A stretch of 64,000 bases of DNA from the NCBI RefSeq assembly GCF_036898095.1, contig NC_090746.1, positions 102,121,958 to 102,185,957 of the forward strand. The letters run 5' to 3'. Source of the stretch: Palaemon carinicauda. Taxonomy: Eukaryota > Arthropoda > Malacostraca > Decapoda > Palaemonidae. A program made the position numbers and the translations under genes. The notes beneath the pieces are model-generated. The model was not told where the DNA came from. It ran no database searches and saw only the letters and a program-made list of their open reading frames with translations. Of the stretch, positions 36,275 through 47,945 are shown one piece after another; position 1 is the stretch's first letter; each line of letters opens with the position of its first letter.

Positions 36275-37557
36275 TCAAGTTCTTTCAGTAAAAGGAGAAT
36301 TATACGATTCTTCCCTTCCTGTTGCAAAATTTAAAATTTTCTTTTCTTCAATGCTCCTGTACTGGTGACCAGGAGCTGCAACACTCTTGCACGATACATT
36401 TGAAAAATGGTCAGCCAGGGCATTGCTAACTTCATTTCCTTCAGTCACAACCTGACCATTCACTTTCAACACTGGTGGTGGGTTCGGGGTAAATTTGCCA
36501 GCAATTTTTTTAATTTTCCTCCATACAGAAGATGGTGGTGTTCTACTGTTAATGGAGGAAACCAAAGCCACCCAAGATTGGCGTCTAGCTTCTTTCATGG
36601 CACGACGGAACTGTGCTCTACATTTTTTGTATATTAAATTTTCATCAGTACAGCATCTACGCAATCTAGTCAGGGATTTTCTAGTGGCTCTGTGCAAGGC
36701 TGTTAATTCTGAGGACCACCACGGGACTGGTCGTCTTTTGAATAGTCCTGTGGTTTTGGGAATCTAATTGATTCCTGCTGTATGAAGAGTTCCATTCAGT
36801 AGGTCTATGGCATCATCAATACTTTCAAACTGTTCTGCTCTCCCTTCGATTTCACTTAGCTCACAAAATTTAACCCAGTCTGCCTTGTCTAGATTCCAAC
36901 GTGGCGATCTTTGCAAAGGCGGACCCATGTTGGTGTTTATAATGATTGGTGCATGGTCACTAGTATGCCAATAATCTAATGTCCTCCAATCAAAATCAAG
37001 AAGGCAGTTAGAACTTGCAATTGAAAGGTCAATGCATGACAAAGTACCTGTCTGAACATGGAAGTGTGTGGGCTCTCCTGTATTAAGGAGCCCCACATCC
37101 TCATTCTCCACAATTGATGCGATAATATTGCCCCTTGTGTTGGCCAAAACATCACCCCATAAAGGATGTCTACCCTTCATATCTCCCAGTAAGAGAAAAG
37201 GTTGAGGAGTTGTTGAATGACTTCTGCTGAATCATCATATAAAATATCATTTAGAGGTAAGTACAGAGAGCATATTGTATATTTTCTCCCTATATCAATT
37301 TGTACTACAACTGCCAGCAGGGTTGTACGTATAGACATAGGTATTTGGGGAACATCTCGACGAATGTACACGAGACTTCCGCCATGGCTCCCTGCTTGTT
37401 GATTATATGGTGTTCTATAGCTAATATACTCTCGAGGACTAGATGTGTTAGAATCTAGCATACTTTCCTGTAGACATACAATTATGGGGGAATGCTCATG
37501 AATTAGGAGCTTAAGTTCTTCATATTTCGCCCTCAAACCCTGACAGTTCCATTGCAA
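36275..37557 (-). pseudogene. LINE ORF2: endonuclease and linker, broken
   Basis: The minus frame 37557-37177 starts MQWNCQGLRAKYEELKLLI, with the VCLQES block and SHGGSLVYIRRDVP, all typical of the apurinic-type LINE endonuclease. A one-base shift near 37200 moves it into 37180-36764. There the usual GDFN catalytic box reads GDMK, while WGD, SCIDLSIAS and the TSDHAPII box are present. An in-frame TAG near 36764 and a further shift near 36290 interrupt the linker (PSSVWRKIKKIAGKF). No reverse-transcriptase domain follows. In an intact element this domain nicks the target DNA. Confidence 0.85.
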
Positions 37558-37571
37558 AATGGAGGAGAAAA

Positions 37572-39373
37572 CTATGGATTATTTCTGGAAGACATCTTGG
37601 ATGAGGTCTTCCCATTAGCAGTTTTTAATCTAACATTATTACCTGTAGGTTTCTTCTGAGGTGGTCTTGTTATGTTGGGTTTTACATGTGTGTTTTTCTT
37701 TGTATCCTTTTTATCTATTTGTTGAGGTGGATGGTGGACCTCAACTTGAATTTCTGATTTATTCAGTTTATCTTCTGGTTCATTAGAAACATCAACAGAC
37801 AAAACATCAAATTTATTTGATGTCATAACCTTAAAGTTTCTAATGGAGGGTGGAGAGAGAGATGGAGGTCTCTCTCTTTTACGATTAATAGATGGTGCGA
37901 TTAGAGGTTTTTGCACCTTTCCCACAACAGGTGCATCAGGTAAGTTAGTCTTAAGTGGAACCTCCATCAGATCAGGCAAGGACATGGCCTGATAGAGGTT
38001 TGTATTATTTTTTGTAATGGCGGCTGAAGGCTGTACAGCAATGGGCAATGACCTTGTGTTAATACACCATGGTAAAGCCTCAGGAGGTAATATGGTTACC
38101 TCGTTATTTGACATTTTGTCAGATAGTATACTTTTTTTTGAGCTATTGGCAGCGCTAGGTTGGTTTGATTTTAATGCCTTAGCATATGTATTTGATTTAT
38201 TTAATAGTCTTTTGGCATGGGTCACACTTACATGTTCTAAGTTTGATTTGTTGAGAGCAGCTTCCTCCAACTTATATAGCTCGCAGCTCTTGTCTGTGGA
38301 TTTGTGATTCAAGCTGCAATTTAAACACCTGGCTCCAAGTGCACTCTCTCCATGGTAAGATTTGGAGCAAATACCACACATCATCTCATTTTTGCAAACT
38401 TTGGACAGGTGCCCAAATTTAAAACAAAGCATTGCAATGGCTTCTGCTTGAAGGGTCTTACTTTAATCCTTTCATTCTCGATAATAATATGAAAAGGTAC
38501 ATCAGCATCCTGGAACGTAAGGAATAATATGAAAAGGTACATCAGCATCCTGGAACGTAAGGATTATCATTGATGTACCTAGGACTTCATGAACTTTCCA
38601 TACATTTAATTGACACATGGCCAGTATCTCCTCTGTAAAATCATATAGATCTGTTAAAAACTACGCCCCTTCCGTAGCTAAAATTTAGGTGGGGTTTGAC
38701 ATCTAACCTAATGTCATCATTACTTATTTTCATATTGGACAATATTACCGACTGTGTACTGGATTTGGCATGGATAAGGAAACTATTTTTTCCAAAAAGA
38801 GATATATCGCCTAGTGCAATAGTTCCTACTTTTTTCTGAATCAATTTGCATATTTCAAAATAATTCAGCTATAAGCCACATCGGTGGTTTTGGATTTCTC
38901 TGGGAAGGCATAACTAAGTCTGCGCCTTTTTCCAACCAAATGGCAGGCCTGTACACATCCAAATCTTTTGGTACCTTATCGCAGAGAGCAGCCGCGACAT
39001 TCAAGTTATTAATTTTAATATTATTCAAGTTACTTATTGCACTAAATGCTTCGTCATAACTACTATAAGATATCCATGAATCCCAAGTTTCAGCTTCAAG
39101 TCGAATCCTTATTTCTTTTATGCATCCATAGCATTCAAATGCTTTACATAAATCATCATAATTTGTCTCTATTGAAATTTGTGTAACATGAAGGATTCGA
39201 AGTTTCCTCGTGTTACCCAAATTACTCTATTTTGAATTATCAGTAGAATGGTCCTTTCCCGTTCCGAGGTCATCAACAGAGCTTTCCCTTATCACATTAG
39301 CAGAGGTCGTCAACAGTGCCGGAGGAGTGTCAGCGTATCCAGGGGATGGGGGTTCGTTCCTTAAAGAATCCAT
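37572..39373 (-). pseudogene. LINE ORF1: RNA-binding Gag-like protein, broken
   Basis: The start at 39373 (MDSLRNEPPSPGYADTPP) runs about 48 codons to a TAG near 39228. The same protein continues with an RRM-like segment (LRILHVTQISIETNYDDLCK, 39220-38855). After frameshifts, the C-terminal part 38432-37572 has three linked zinc knuckles: CFKFGHLSKVCK, CGICSKSYHGES and CLNCSLNHKSTDKSC. A basic, proline-rich tail follows. A 40-bp tandem duplication (38483-38562) adds one of the shifts. ORF1 ends 15 bases before ORF2. Confidence 0.82.
38483..38562. repeat. 40-bp tandem duplication inside LINE ORF1
   Basis: Two exact adjacent copies starting AATAATATGAAAAGGTACAT. The 40-bp length shifts the reading frame. 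Confidence 0.95.
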
Positions 39374-39405
39374 TAGACGAGAGAGAAAATTAGTTTGATG
39401 TACCT

Positions 39406-40932
39406 GCTCGAGAATGTTAGGCCATCACACGTCGGAAAGGAAATTTGCACTCTCCACTATCAGCACAACAAGAGTATACTTCCCAGATGGTCCACTCCAT
39501 ACCCTACCCGAAGGATAGCATCAAAACAGATATAGAGGCACAGGTGTAAGCTGAACCCGCCTGTTAGGACCGAGACCAAGAAATTATGGAATCATCCTAC
39601 CCATATCTATAATGACGGGCTTCCGGCCAAAGCCTAGAGTCCTACCCCAAGCATTGGATCCCCCTGGATTCCGAAGACCCAACACTTGAGAATAGTTCCG
39701 CCAAAAAGGTCCAAACCATCTTTGGGATGGCTGAAATCATCCAATACTCTCACATATAGCTTTGAATGCAAACACCTCCCAACCGTGATACCTCCTCCCA
39801 CTCATCAAAGCAGGCAGCAATAAAGGATGTATGAACATCCCCGCCGGGGCTACAACGGATGTAGAAACATCCAAGCCATAGGAGAAAAAAATAATAAATA
39901 TATATGTACATATATACACATATATAATGAGGGAAATTTTTCTCATAGAGTTTGGAAAGCAAGACTAAAGAAAGTTTATGAAATTAGGATAAGGTCGAAG
40001 TAATATTGAGAAAAAGAAAAAGGTGAAAGAAATTTAGATTCGAACTGGGGGAGCAATTTCCCCAAGTTCGAGAGCCCTCTTGCCCGTCACCAAGTTTCAG
40101 CACGGGAGTGAAATGCCGTGCTGAAGCTCAATGACTTCATAAAGGCATTCTCTCATTAAGAGGGCATAGTAGGAGAAGGTCTGGGTCATCTGTTACAGAA
40201 CGGAGACTTGAAATCCTGAAGGAGTCGAACCGAAGGTCCGGGACTCCAAGATTTTGATTCTAGTAACCAACTCAGGGACGAACCTGAACGTTACCTCCAC
40301 CTATCCTCTTGAATGGGCGACGTCGTACAAGAGACCATGATGTTCGCTGACACGCTTGGCCGAGGCCAGAGCGAGCAGGAGTACCGTCTTCCAAAACAGG
40401 TGACTATCAGAAGCCTGGCGTAATGGTTCGCAAGGAGATCTCTTAAAAGAGCGCTAAGAGTCCGAACCATGTTCCATGGAGGTGTTCTCACTTCAGACGG
40501 GGGGCAGGTAAGTTCGTAGTTTCGTATGAGCGAAGAAAGATCCAGCGAGGAGGAAATGTGTTCCTTTCAGCCTGAAGGCCAGGCTTAAGGCTGAGCGATA
40601 GGCTTCCACCGCCGAGAGTGAAAGGCGCATTTCCTCCTGCCGATATACAATAACTCCACTATTGCTGGAATAGTGGCATCAAGGGGAGAGGTACCTCTCC
40701 CACGACACCAACCACAGAAGACTCTTCACCTCGCCTGGTAGACCCCTGCGGATGACTTTCGCAGGCGTCGAGACATCCGCTCCGCAACTTGTTTCGGAAC
40801 GCCTCTCCCTGTGAGGAGATGCTGGATGGTCTCCAGGCGTGAAGTCGAAGCGATGCTACGGCTTGTGGTAAATGTTGCAGTGTGGTTGTTTAAGTAGCTC
40901 GTATCGTGGGGGAAGCTCTCTCAGGAGTTCCG
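39406..40932 (-). pseudogene. DIRS copy 1 tyrosine-recombinase region, degenerate
   Basis: On the minus strand the frame 40491-40291 begins near NYELTCPPSEVRTPPW, then VRTLSALLRDLLANHYARLL and the CFGRRYSCSLWPRP stretch. This corresponds to the middle of DIRS tyrosine recombinases, before the first catalytic Arg. Upstream (about 40860-40500) are weak remnants of the SAM-like N-terminal domain with several stops. The catalytic His-x-x-Arg and Tyr segments are not recognisable between 40290 and 39406. In an intact element this enzyme integrates the circular DNA intermediate. Confidence 0.6.
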
Positions 40933-41705
40933 TCAGGAGATGCAGAAGTTCCGGGAACCACTGCATGATGCTGCTGTGGAGCTATCAGTCATCGACAGGT
41001 TGACCGATAGTCTGGTCTTGTTGAGCCCCCTTCTCAACAGACAGAACGGTGGGAAGACGTAGACGTCTATGTTGTCCCACCATTGTAGGAAGGCATCTAG
41101 CCAGAGTGCCTTGGGGTCTGGGACTGGGGAGTAGTACAGCGGCAGCTTGAAATTCAAGGCTGTCGCAAACAGGTCCACAAGGTCAGGACTTGTTCTTGTT
41201 GGCTACCAGGGGGGGCCGAAGACCACTCTGTACTCTCTATCTGTGAGGCCCTGCTCAGACTGTCGGAGAGCAAATTCCTTTGCCTGGAATGAAGCGAGCC
41301 GATAGGGTATTGAGTGGACTTCGGTTCATCTCAGTATCTCTACTGCAAGATGAGAAAGCTGTTATGAAAAGGTACCTCCCTGCTTGTTGAAAAAAGCCAC
41401 TACCGTGGAGTTATCGTTCATGGAGTGACTCGCCAGGGTCTGTTGGAAGTGTTGAAGGGCCAGAATACGGCCTTCATTCCTAGCAGATTGATGTGGAAGT
41501 ACCCTTCTGGCTCTGACAATAGGAATGATTCAGAACGTGGGCCCCCCTCCTCCTCCTTTTGACGAGTCCAAGAACAGCATCAAATGCGGGGGGGAGGGGG
41601 AGAAGATCCATTCCCTTGCAAAGGTTTCCGTAGGTCAACTACCACTGCAGGTCCATTTGTTCCGCGGGTCCCAGAGGGACCAGAGTGTCCGGGGAATCGT
41701 TGTCT
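40933..41705 (-). pseudogene. DIRS copy 1 RNase H region
   Basis: The frame 41178-40933 reads MDLFATALNFKLPLYYSPVP, then DPKALWLDAFLQWWDNIDVY and VFPPFCLLRR. This is the conserved end of the DIRS RNase H domain and the segment after it. The upstream half, toward 41705, is broken by shifts, and a CCCCCCTCCTCCTCC stretch lies near 41543. Confidence 0.65.
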
Positions 41706-42377
41706 TTATTTCACCGAGACTTGGGCCGCCAATGCAGGGATCTCATCCTGAAGCGGTCGTTTGGAACTAGCCTGGACAAGGAGGAAAGGTGACCTAGGAG
41801 GCGTAACCAAGATTGGGCTGGAAGCTCTCCTCGTCTGAGGAAAGGTTCTGCGACTCTCCTCAGCCTTGCTATCCTGACATCTGATGGGAAGGCTTGGAGA
41901 TTGGAGTCTAATATCGTGCCTAGATATCCCAGTTGTTGAGATGGAAGCAGAGAAGACTTCGAGAATTACCATGATCCCTAGATCTTGGCAAAGTCCCAGA
42001 AGCTTGTCTCTGTGTCGAAGAAGGGTCGATTCCGAGACTGCCTGGGTTAGCCAGTCATCCAGAAAGCAAAGGAGACGGATGCCACTCCTGTGCGGCCATG
42101 AAGATATCAGGGTGAACATTCTGGTGAACACCTGCGGTGTTGTGGAGAGATCGAAACACAGCACCTTGAACTGGTAAATCTATGGATTGGGATCTGGAAG
42201 TACCCGTCCTTCAGATCCAGTGTGCACATGAAGTCTTGTGGTCTCACTACAAGCCTGATCGACTGCTGTTCCACGCTGAACGAAGTTTGTTCGACAAACT
42301 TGTTCAGGGCTGAGAGGTCGATGACAGGTCTCCAGCCTTCAGACGCTTTCTTACAAGAAAAAGTCGACTGAAGAAGA

Positions 42378-42409
<32 letters not shown>

Positions 42410-42436
42410 AGCCGTTGATGACCTTATGGAGAGCAT
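41706..42436 (-). pseudogene. DIRS copy 1 reverse transcriptase
   Basis: The frame 42436-42107 holds GWRPVIDLSALNKFVEQTSF and CTLDLKDGYFQIPIH (first catalytic Asp). It overlaps the frame 42164-41706, which holds LSTTPQVFTRMFTLISSWPH, then GIRLLCFLDDWLTQAV (catalytic LDDW) and LLGLCQDLGIMV. One frameshift near 42140 separates them. The DLKDGYF and LDDW forms, with TAPQVF-like sequence between them, are typical of DIRS rather than Gypsy or LINE enzymes. A 30-G run lies immediately upstream. Confidence 0.82.
42379..42408. repeat. 30-G homopolymer
   Basis: An uninterrupted run of about 30 G between the DIRS gag-like and RT regions. It would read as poly-Pro on the minus strand and can form G-quadruplexes. 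Exact length is unreliable in most sequencing chemistries. Confidence 0.9.
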
Positions 42437-42629
42437 CCTTCTAGAGCATGGTCTCGACTACTGCTCGAAGGGCTAGCCCCTTTGCCGATCCCATGGCATA
42501 GGAGCTCAGCGACACTGGATTCGCTGTCAGTGGAGGTAGAGATGTAAAGAACAGGACGAGATATCCTTGGCTGATCACGGAGATCGTGCAGGAATTGGCC
42601 CCGAGGTGCTGCCACCTGAACGCGCAACC

Positions 42630-45600
42630 TTAGGCATCCCCCACTGGGGACCATGCAGGGGGGTTGCCAATCCTAGCGTTTGCGGCCTCGGCCGCTCCCT
42701 CTAGGATTATTGCCTCTCCAGGAGGACTTCCCGCCCTTCTTGTCTCTGACAGGAGGGGGCTGCTGTTTAGACACCTTGTCTTAGCTGCCGGGGCCGGTTC
42801 CGATGTCCTAGGCTGACGAGGCTGCTGTTGTTGAGGCACTGGAGGCTTGTAGGGACCGGATGTAAGCGCCTTTGGAGGAGTGAATCGTGATTCAACTTTC
42901 TCCACCTCTCAGCTGTCCGTTCCCCGTCCTTGGGCTCAAAACAAGGTCTTTCCAAGGATGGAAGTGTTTGAGCTTGCCGACATCCATGGTTGGGACTTCC
43001 GAGAGGAATCTCTCGGTCACTGCATCTCAATGCTTCGACATCGAGTTTGTCCACAAGTTCGAAACTTGGTGAGCCGGGAAACGATGGTGCTCGTGCCCGA
43101 GAGGAGGAATGTTTCCATGACCTTCCTGGAGCTCTCCTTGGACAAGTTCTCGGATCGCAACAGGAAGCCCAGAGATCCAAGCCAGACGACCAGCCACGAA
43201 GTGGCCTGCATGGCACACACTGCGGCTTTCTCCTGGCTTAACATCTCCGAAGTCGAGAATGTCACCTGCCGGGCGGAGAATTTCTCGAGAGAAAAATTCC
43301 CTGGTAAGCCCCTTCCACGGAATGGTGGAGAGGAAGGGCTAAACCAGGTTCCCCCATGATCTCGAAGTAACACCTCTGCTGACGGCTGACAAACGCAGTG
43401 TCAGACTCCTGCTGAAGGGAAGGGGATCGGACGATCCTGCGGAGTAGAGATGATGGGGCCTGCCTGAAAAGGAGGAGAAGAATGTTGCCCAGACCTCTCT
43501 GAAGCTTCTTCCTGCTCCTGCACGTGCGCTGCTTTGTGTCTACAGGTGAGAGATCTTGCCGACAATGATCTGGAAGTACGCACCCAGAAGACTCGCCAGG
43601 TTGCCCGCGTTGCGAAACCCGACAGGAATCGTGGACGAAATCGCGCTGGCGCAATGGAAAACAGTTGGTTCGCGCGCGGGCGAACATGGGTGCGCATGCG
43701 CGCGGTCGTAAGGGCAAGCACAGGCGGCCGGGACTGGCGCTCGCGCGATGGAAAACCTTAGTTCGAGCGCGGGCGAACATGGGTGCGCATGTGCGCGCGG
43801 TCGTACGTAAGGGCACGCGCATGCGGCCGGGACTGTCGCTCGAGCGATGGAAAACCGTTGGTTCGCGCGTGGGCGAACAGGAGTGCGCATGCGGTCGTAA
43901 GGGCGAGCGCAGGTGGCCGTGAGACCGAAGGCTCGTAAGCGAGCGATGGCACGTCTTGGCAAGCAATGGCTCGTAGGCGGGCGAAGGCGCGTTGGCAAGC
44001 GGTTGCGCGTAGCGAAGAATCGCGCAGGCCCTTAGGAGATCGCTGGCACGCAAGGAGAGCCCAGGGGTGCCTGTGAGCGCCCGTGCGCTAGCTTAGGTGT
44101 CTCCTGGGCGGCGCGGTGTGAAGTGGAAGCGTGCTGGTGCGTTGGCGCGCTGGAACTGGAACAACGCGTGGGCGCGCTTGGCGCGAAACTCCAGAAGAAC
44201 CTGTGAGCGCCTGTGCGCTAGCGTAGTTACTTCTTGAACTGCGCGCGACGAGGCAGGAACCCGGCGATCGTAGGCGCGTAGTTGCGTGGCCAGAAGATAT
44301 GCGCTGCCAAAAGATATCAGCGAGGGAGCAGAACCAGAGAGGTCATCGGCGAGGAGGCGAAGGAATAAACTCCTTGCCTGCGCCCAGATCCGAAGATCGT
44401 GGGCGCGTGGGCGAACGTCGGCGCGTATTGCGCACATCAGGAAAGGGGGCGCAGATGTGCGCTGGCGAGCAGGTGAACGTGGAGTTCAGTGAAGAAATAA
44501 TCTCCCTGCTTGCGCCCAGATCCGGAGATCGTGGGCACGAGGGCGAACGTTGGCGCGCATTGTGCACATTAGAAAAGGGCGATCAGATGTGCGCCAACGA
44601 GCAGGCGATCGTGGGCGTTCAGGAGACCATAGGTGCACAAGGCGCATAGCCGCACAGAAGGTCCCAGAAGCGTTGGCGATCAGGAGATCTACGGCGAGAC
44701 TCAGCTACAGGAGATCGCTGGAGTGTTGATTCAGCAGAAGACTGGTCCACAGTAGTAGAGTATTTGCAAACTACTGCACGCGAGCGCGCAGGAGAACGAG
44801 GTTGCACAGGTAAAAACCTGGCACTAAGGGACTTACTCACATTGTGAGATAAGCCCTTAGCCCCGAAGGGACCGGTGCCAGTCTGAAAACGGGGAGTCAC
44901 TGCGCATCTGAGTCCAAGAACAGAGATGGGAGACAGGGAGGTCTGGCAGGTGTCGGAGATCGTGAACGATCTACCGAAAGGTCTAGCTAAGCAGCTGTAA
45001 CTGTCTGTTCTCGTCGAGGAGGATCCTCTGCAGCTGAAGATGAAGACTACCACGAACAGGAGCACCATCATCAGTCCTCCGAAGAGGAGTCTGTTAGTGA
45101 ATTCCCCCGAGGGGGAGAGAGACTCGAAGGAGAGACCGTTGGACTCAGCTGCCCCCTCGAAGGATGTTCGGAGGGGGGAACTGAGCCTTCAGCAACTTCA
45201 GCAACAACAGCAGGGGAGGACTCCGAAGAGGAGTCTCTAAGAGTGTCCTTCTCGCGAACGAGAGAGGAGAACACTTCGTAGAAGAGACCAGAAGAACTGA
45301 TGAAGGCGCCCCTTAGGGCCGTTGGATCAGCAAGCTGACCATAAAGAGAAACCCTCCGAAGGGGAGCTCCTGCAGCTGCCCAGCCCCTTGAGCGTAGCTG
45401 CAAGTGCGACCGCTCAGCACCAAGAGTATAATCGCACGAATTCCATGGTCCGGCCTTGCAACCGCTCAGCCCCTAGAGCATGGTTACAAAAGCGGTCGCT
45501 CAGCACCAAGAGCATCGCTCAGCACCAAGAGCCGCCCGAGGACCAGGAAAAAACCAACCAGGTAATTATTAAGGTAAGAGAAGTTGCCCCCCTGAAGGAG

Positions 45601-45822
45601 AAAAAACTCATACCTGGGAAGGGAACCTCCCTCGGAAGGGAAGTTACCCACCCATGGAGGCGAACCTCCTGCGCGTTCTAAATGAACTAAGGAGCTGACA
45701 GTTGTCACGGGAGAACTTCTAGGAGAATGGGACACGCCCATGACGAAGTCGTAGAGGAGGCGGCAACAGCAGACTCCCCAGGCCCAAACAGGAAAGCTCT
45801 GCTTCGTTGGCACATTAGGCAA
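42630..45822 (-). pseudogene. DIRS copy 1 gag-like region with GC-rich minisatellites
   Basis: Several overlapping minus frames (45822-45484, 45403-45071, 45071-44619, 43373-43017, 43216-42767, 42905-42630) together cover the ORF1 position of a DIRS element. No single frame is continuous. Ser/Pro/Arg-rich stretches (SSSESSPAVVAEVAEG, SPSSLSPPRGNSLTDSSSED) fit DIRS ORF1 proteins. The part 42630-43450 aligns in order with 60500-61480 of copy 2. Between 43640 and 44620 the frame is filled with GC-rich tandem repeats. Confidence 0.6.
43640..44620. repeat. GC-rich minisatellites in DIRS copy 1 ORF1
   Basis: Three tandem arrays. About 90-100 bp x3 at 43644-43920, sharing GATGGAAAAC and GCGGGCGAACATGGGTGCGC. 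Two copies of a CTGTGAGCGCC-GTGCGCTAGC block near 44070-44230. About 128 bp x2 at 44364-44620, sharing GCGCCCAGATCCG and GAGATCGTGGGC. They are very CpG-rich compared with the AT-rich background. Confidence 0.8.
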
Positions 45823-46669
45823 ATAAAAAAACTAGACAGTTAACTGTGAAAATAAAATAATTAGTTAACATATACTCCCCCAGGGGAACTCCGAAGAGGA
45901 ACCCCGAGGGAAAAGAACATAAGAATTACGCACCAGGAATGTGCCCTCCTCCCCCACTGACACTCAAGGAAGGGGGGGGAAGGCTGAGAACTGTAACAAA
46001 AACAGAATTATAACAATTATAATTATGTAATTCATCTAAGAATGTTCACTAATAGTAAGAACGAATAAACCCCGAAGGGAGGCGTTCTACACAGAAGCTG
46101 AAAAGTTAACAAATACAATTAGATTTGATTAAAAATAATTTAGACAAAATAAACGGAGTAGCAACTCAACCCCGGGAAGGAAGCTACTGTAATACGAAGT
46201 GGTAATAAAAGGGTGAACAACCTCAAGAGAGAGACCGTAGTCAACTAAACTCCCATGTTCCCTACGCTGATAGACCAAGTTCCCCGTAGGGAAGGAGGAA
46301 CAGCGGAGAAACAGATAAATAAATATAAGTCCAGCGATGACGATTACCCACAGCGCCCGCCAAAGGGAAGACCGAAGGACCAAGGGAGAGATCGCGACCC
46401 ATGAAATGTCACCGTGGGGGACTGGGACCACACGGAGATGTTGTACAATTGAGTGGACTTCCTACACAGCACAAAACACTGAAAAGGAAACTTACTGTAT
46501 TTCTATCCCCAAATATATACAAACATAAGAATGTTTACATATATATTAAGTCTAAGAAAAGTAAGTAATTAAGTTAAAGACAAAACAAATGGCTGCCATG
46601 CGAGGACGGGACAGACGTCTGTACATCGTCCGAGCCAAAAGTGAAGTGAGGCAGCTCACCAGTGTGTGT
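45823..46669. other. DIRS copy 1 untranslated 5' region
   Basis: Between the right terminal repeat and the gag-like frames. No domain recognised; a TG microsatellite passes into a G run next to the terminal repeat (46662-46686). Confidence 0.45.
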
Positions 46670-46828
46670 GTGTGTGGGGGGGGGGTAGCTAGCTACCCCT
46701 CCCCTACCCCTGTGCTAACTAGCGCGGGGGTAGTTTAACCCTCGTTAAAATCTAATGGCTCGTCATTTCAGCTACGCCGAAAGTAAACCCTTTGTAAATA
46801 GCGTGGTTTGTATTTCGGTTACGGAACA
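46670..46828 (-). repeat. DIRS copy 1 terminal inverted repeat (right)
   Basis: Its reverse complement starts TTGTTCCGTAACCGAAATAC and then matches the left repeat from TTTACTTTCGGCGTAGCTGA inward. The outer 42 bases are identical to the second half of the internal complementary region of copy 2 (57168-57210). Confidence 0.88.
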
Positions 46829-47103
46829 AACTGCATTTGCTCTTTATATAAGTATTGTGTTACTCAAGTCAACACTATCTTTCATTTGAAAGATTAGTGT
46901 AATATTCTATTACCTTTTTAAATACTGTATCTAAGTTAAAAAAAAAAAAAAAACTTCGTGACAATCGTAGGATACATTTGAGATTTAGCATTGACATTAA
47001 CATTTTAACTCATGAAATATATATAAAGCATCACTGATCAATCAAAACTCAAGTATTAAACTTAACACAAGAAATACTTCAATTTTAATGTATAATAATT
47101 TAC

Positions 47104-47201
47104 CTTATGAATTTCCATTTTGTGCCAAGAAAGTTTGAGACTTTCTTCTTTAGATGTCAGCATTGCGTATTTTGCAATCTTTGTAAAAGTTCATGCCATA
47201 C
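47104..47201 (-). other. 98-nt putative exon, unit U5
   Basis: Still exactly 98 nt with both splice sites intact, although U5 is the most divergent unit. Confidence 0.42.
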
Positions 47202-47786
47202 CTGCAAAATAAACAAATTAATAGACCAAAATAGGCTTTTGAATGTTTGAATATAGGTAACCATCAGTTCATAATTACTGAAATTATGTTTAAAAAGAAA
47301 CCTATCAAGAGTCAATCTACTAATTGCTGTATTTATCCCTACCCCTTAAGTGTTTAGTTAGGACACTTAACTACAAAATTTGATTAACTTCCTATGTTTT
47401 TTTTTTTACTTGCGCCGTCCATCTTATATCAAAACTTTGATAATCCCCCCCACACACAACACACACCCCTCCCTTTGTAATCCTAAGCCTTTCCATTTTT
47501 ACTGCAACCAGTGCACAAATAACAAGCCCCCCTACTGGTTGAAATATAAAAAGTCTAAATCAAATCGGGGCTGTGGTAAACCGTTCCGATTTCTTCATAT
47601 TTTAACCCAGACAAGAAACTGACAAGTAACTTTCAAACTGCTTTGTCCCCAAGGCAGAAAAATAAAAACCAGTCATTCTTTCAGCAAAAGAAGGCTGCTT
47701 TGCATTACCAGGACTGATTGAAAAATTTCTAATGATCACTCAGATGATTACCATGACATGTAGAAAACGTTGACTGCTTTGAAGCC

Positions 47787-47945
47787 GTTTAAAGGCCACT
47801 CATTAATGGCAGAGGCAAGGGACTGACATTGCCCTGGCAAGCTGGAAAATGCCCTAGAGAGTGACCATATATACACATGCTCAAACCCATCTGAAAACAG
47901 TTGCCACGTCCAGAGGCAGTCGAGTGGGACTCCCCTGATGGGGTT
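47787..47945 (+). repeat. SINE-like repeat, short form, U5
   Basis: Equivalent of 14868-15030, more divergent (CTCATTAATGGCAGAGGCAA opening). Confidence 0.5.

Larger units (their letters stand above)
36249..39405 (-). mobile_element. Nimb/I-like LINE, 5' part only
   Basis: It contains the 5' half of a LINE on the minus strand: ORF1 start at 39373, ORF1, and the ORF2 endonuclease. It stops abruptly at 36249, where the reverse transcriptase should begin, fusing directly to the DIRS terminal repeat at GATAGCTACC. LINE insertions normally lose the 5' end, not the 3' end. This arrangement therefore points to a later deletion that removed the LINE 3' half together with DIRS sequence, or to recombination. 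Confidence 0.8.
36092..46828 (-). mobile_element. DIRS-type retrotransposon (copy 1), degenerate
   Basis: Inverted terminal repeats of about 155 bp lie at 36092-36248 and 46670-46828. Both contain TTTACTTTCGGC-TAGCTGAAATG, GAGCCATTAGATTTTAACGAG and ACCCCCGCGCTAGTTAGCAC. The outermost ~45 bases differ between the ends, as in DIRS. Compared with other units the element sits between TTTTTAAAA and AACTGCAT with no obvious target duplication, as expected for tyrosine-recombinase elements. Reading right to left: a gag-like region, RT, RNase H, then tyrosine-recombinase remnants. 36249-39405 is instead a Nimb-like LINE fragment, and the internal complementary region expected there is missing. Confidence 0.85.
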
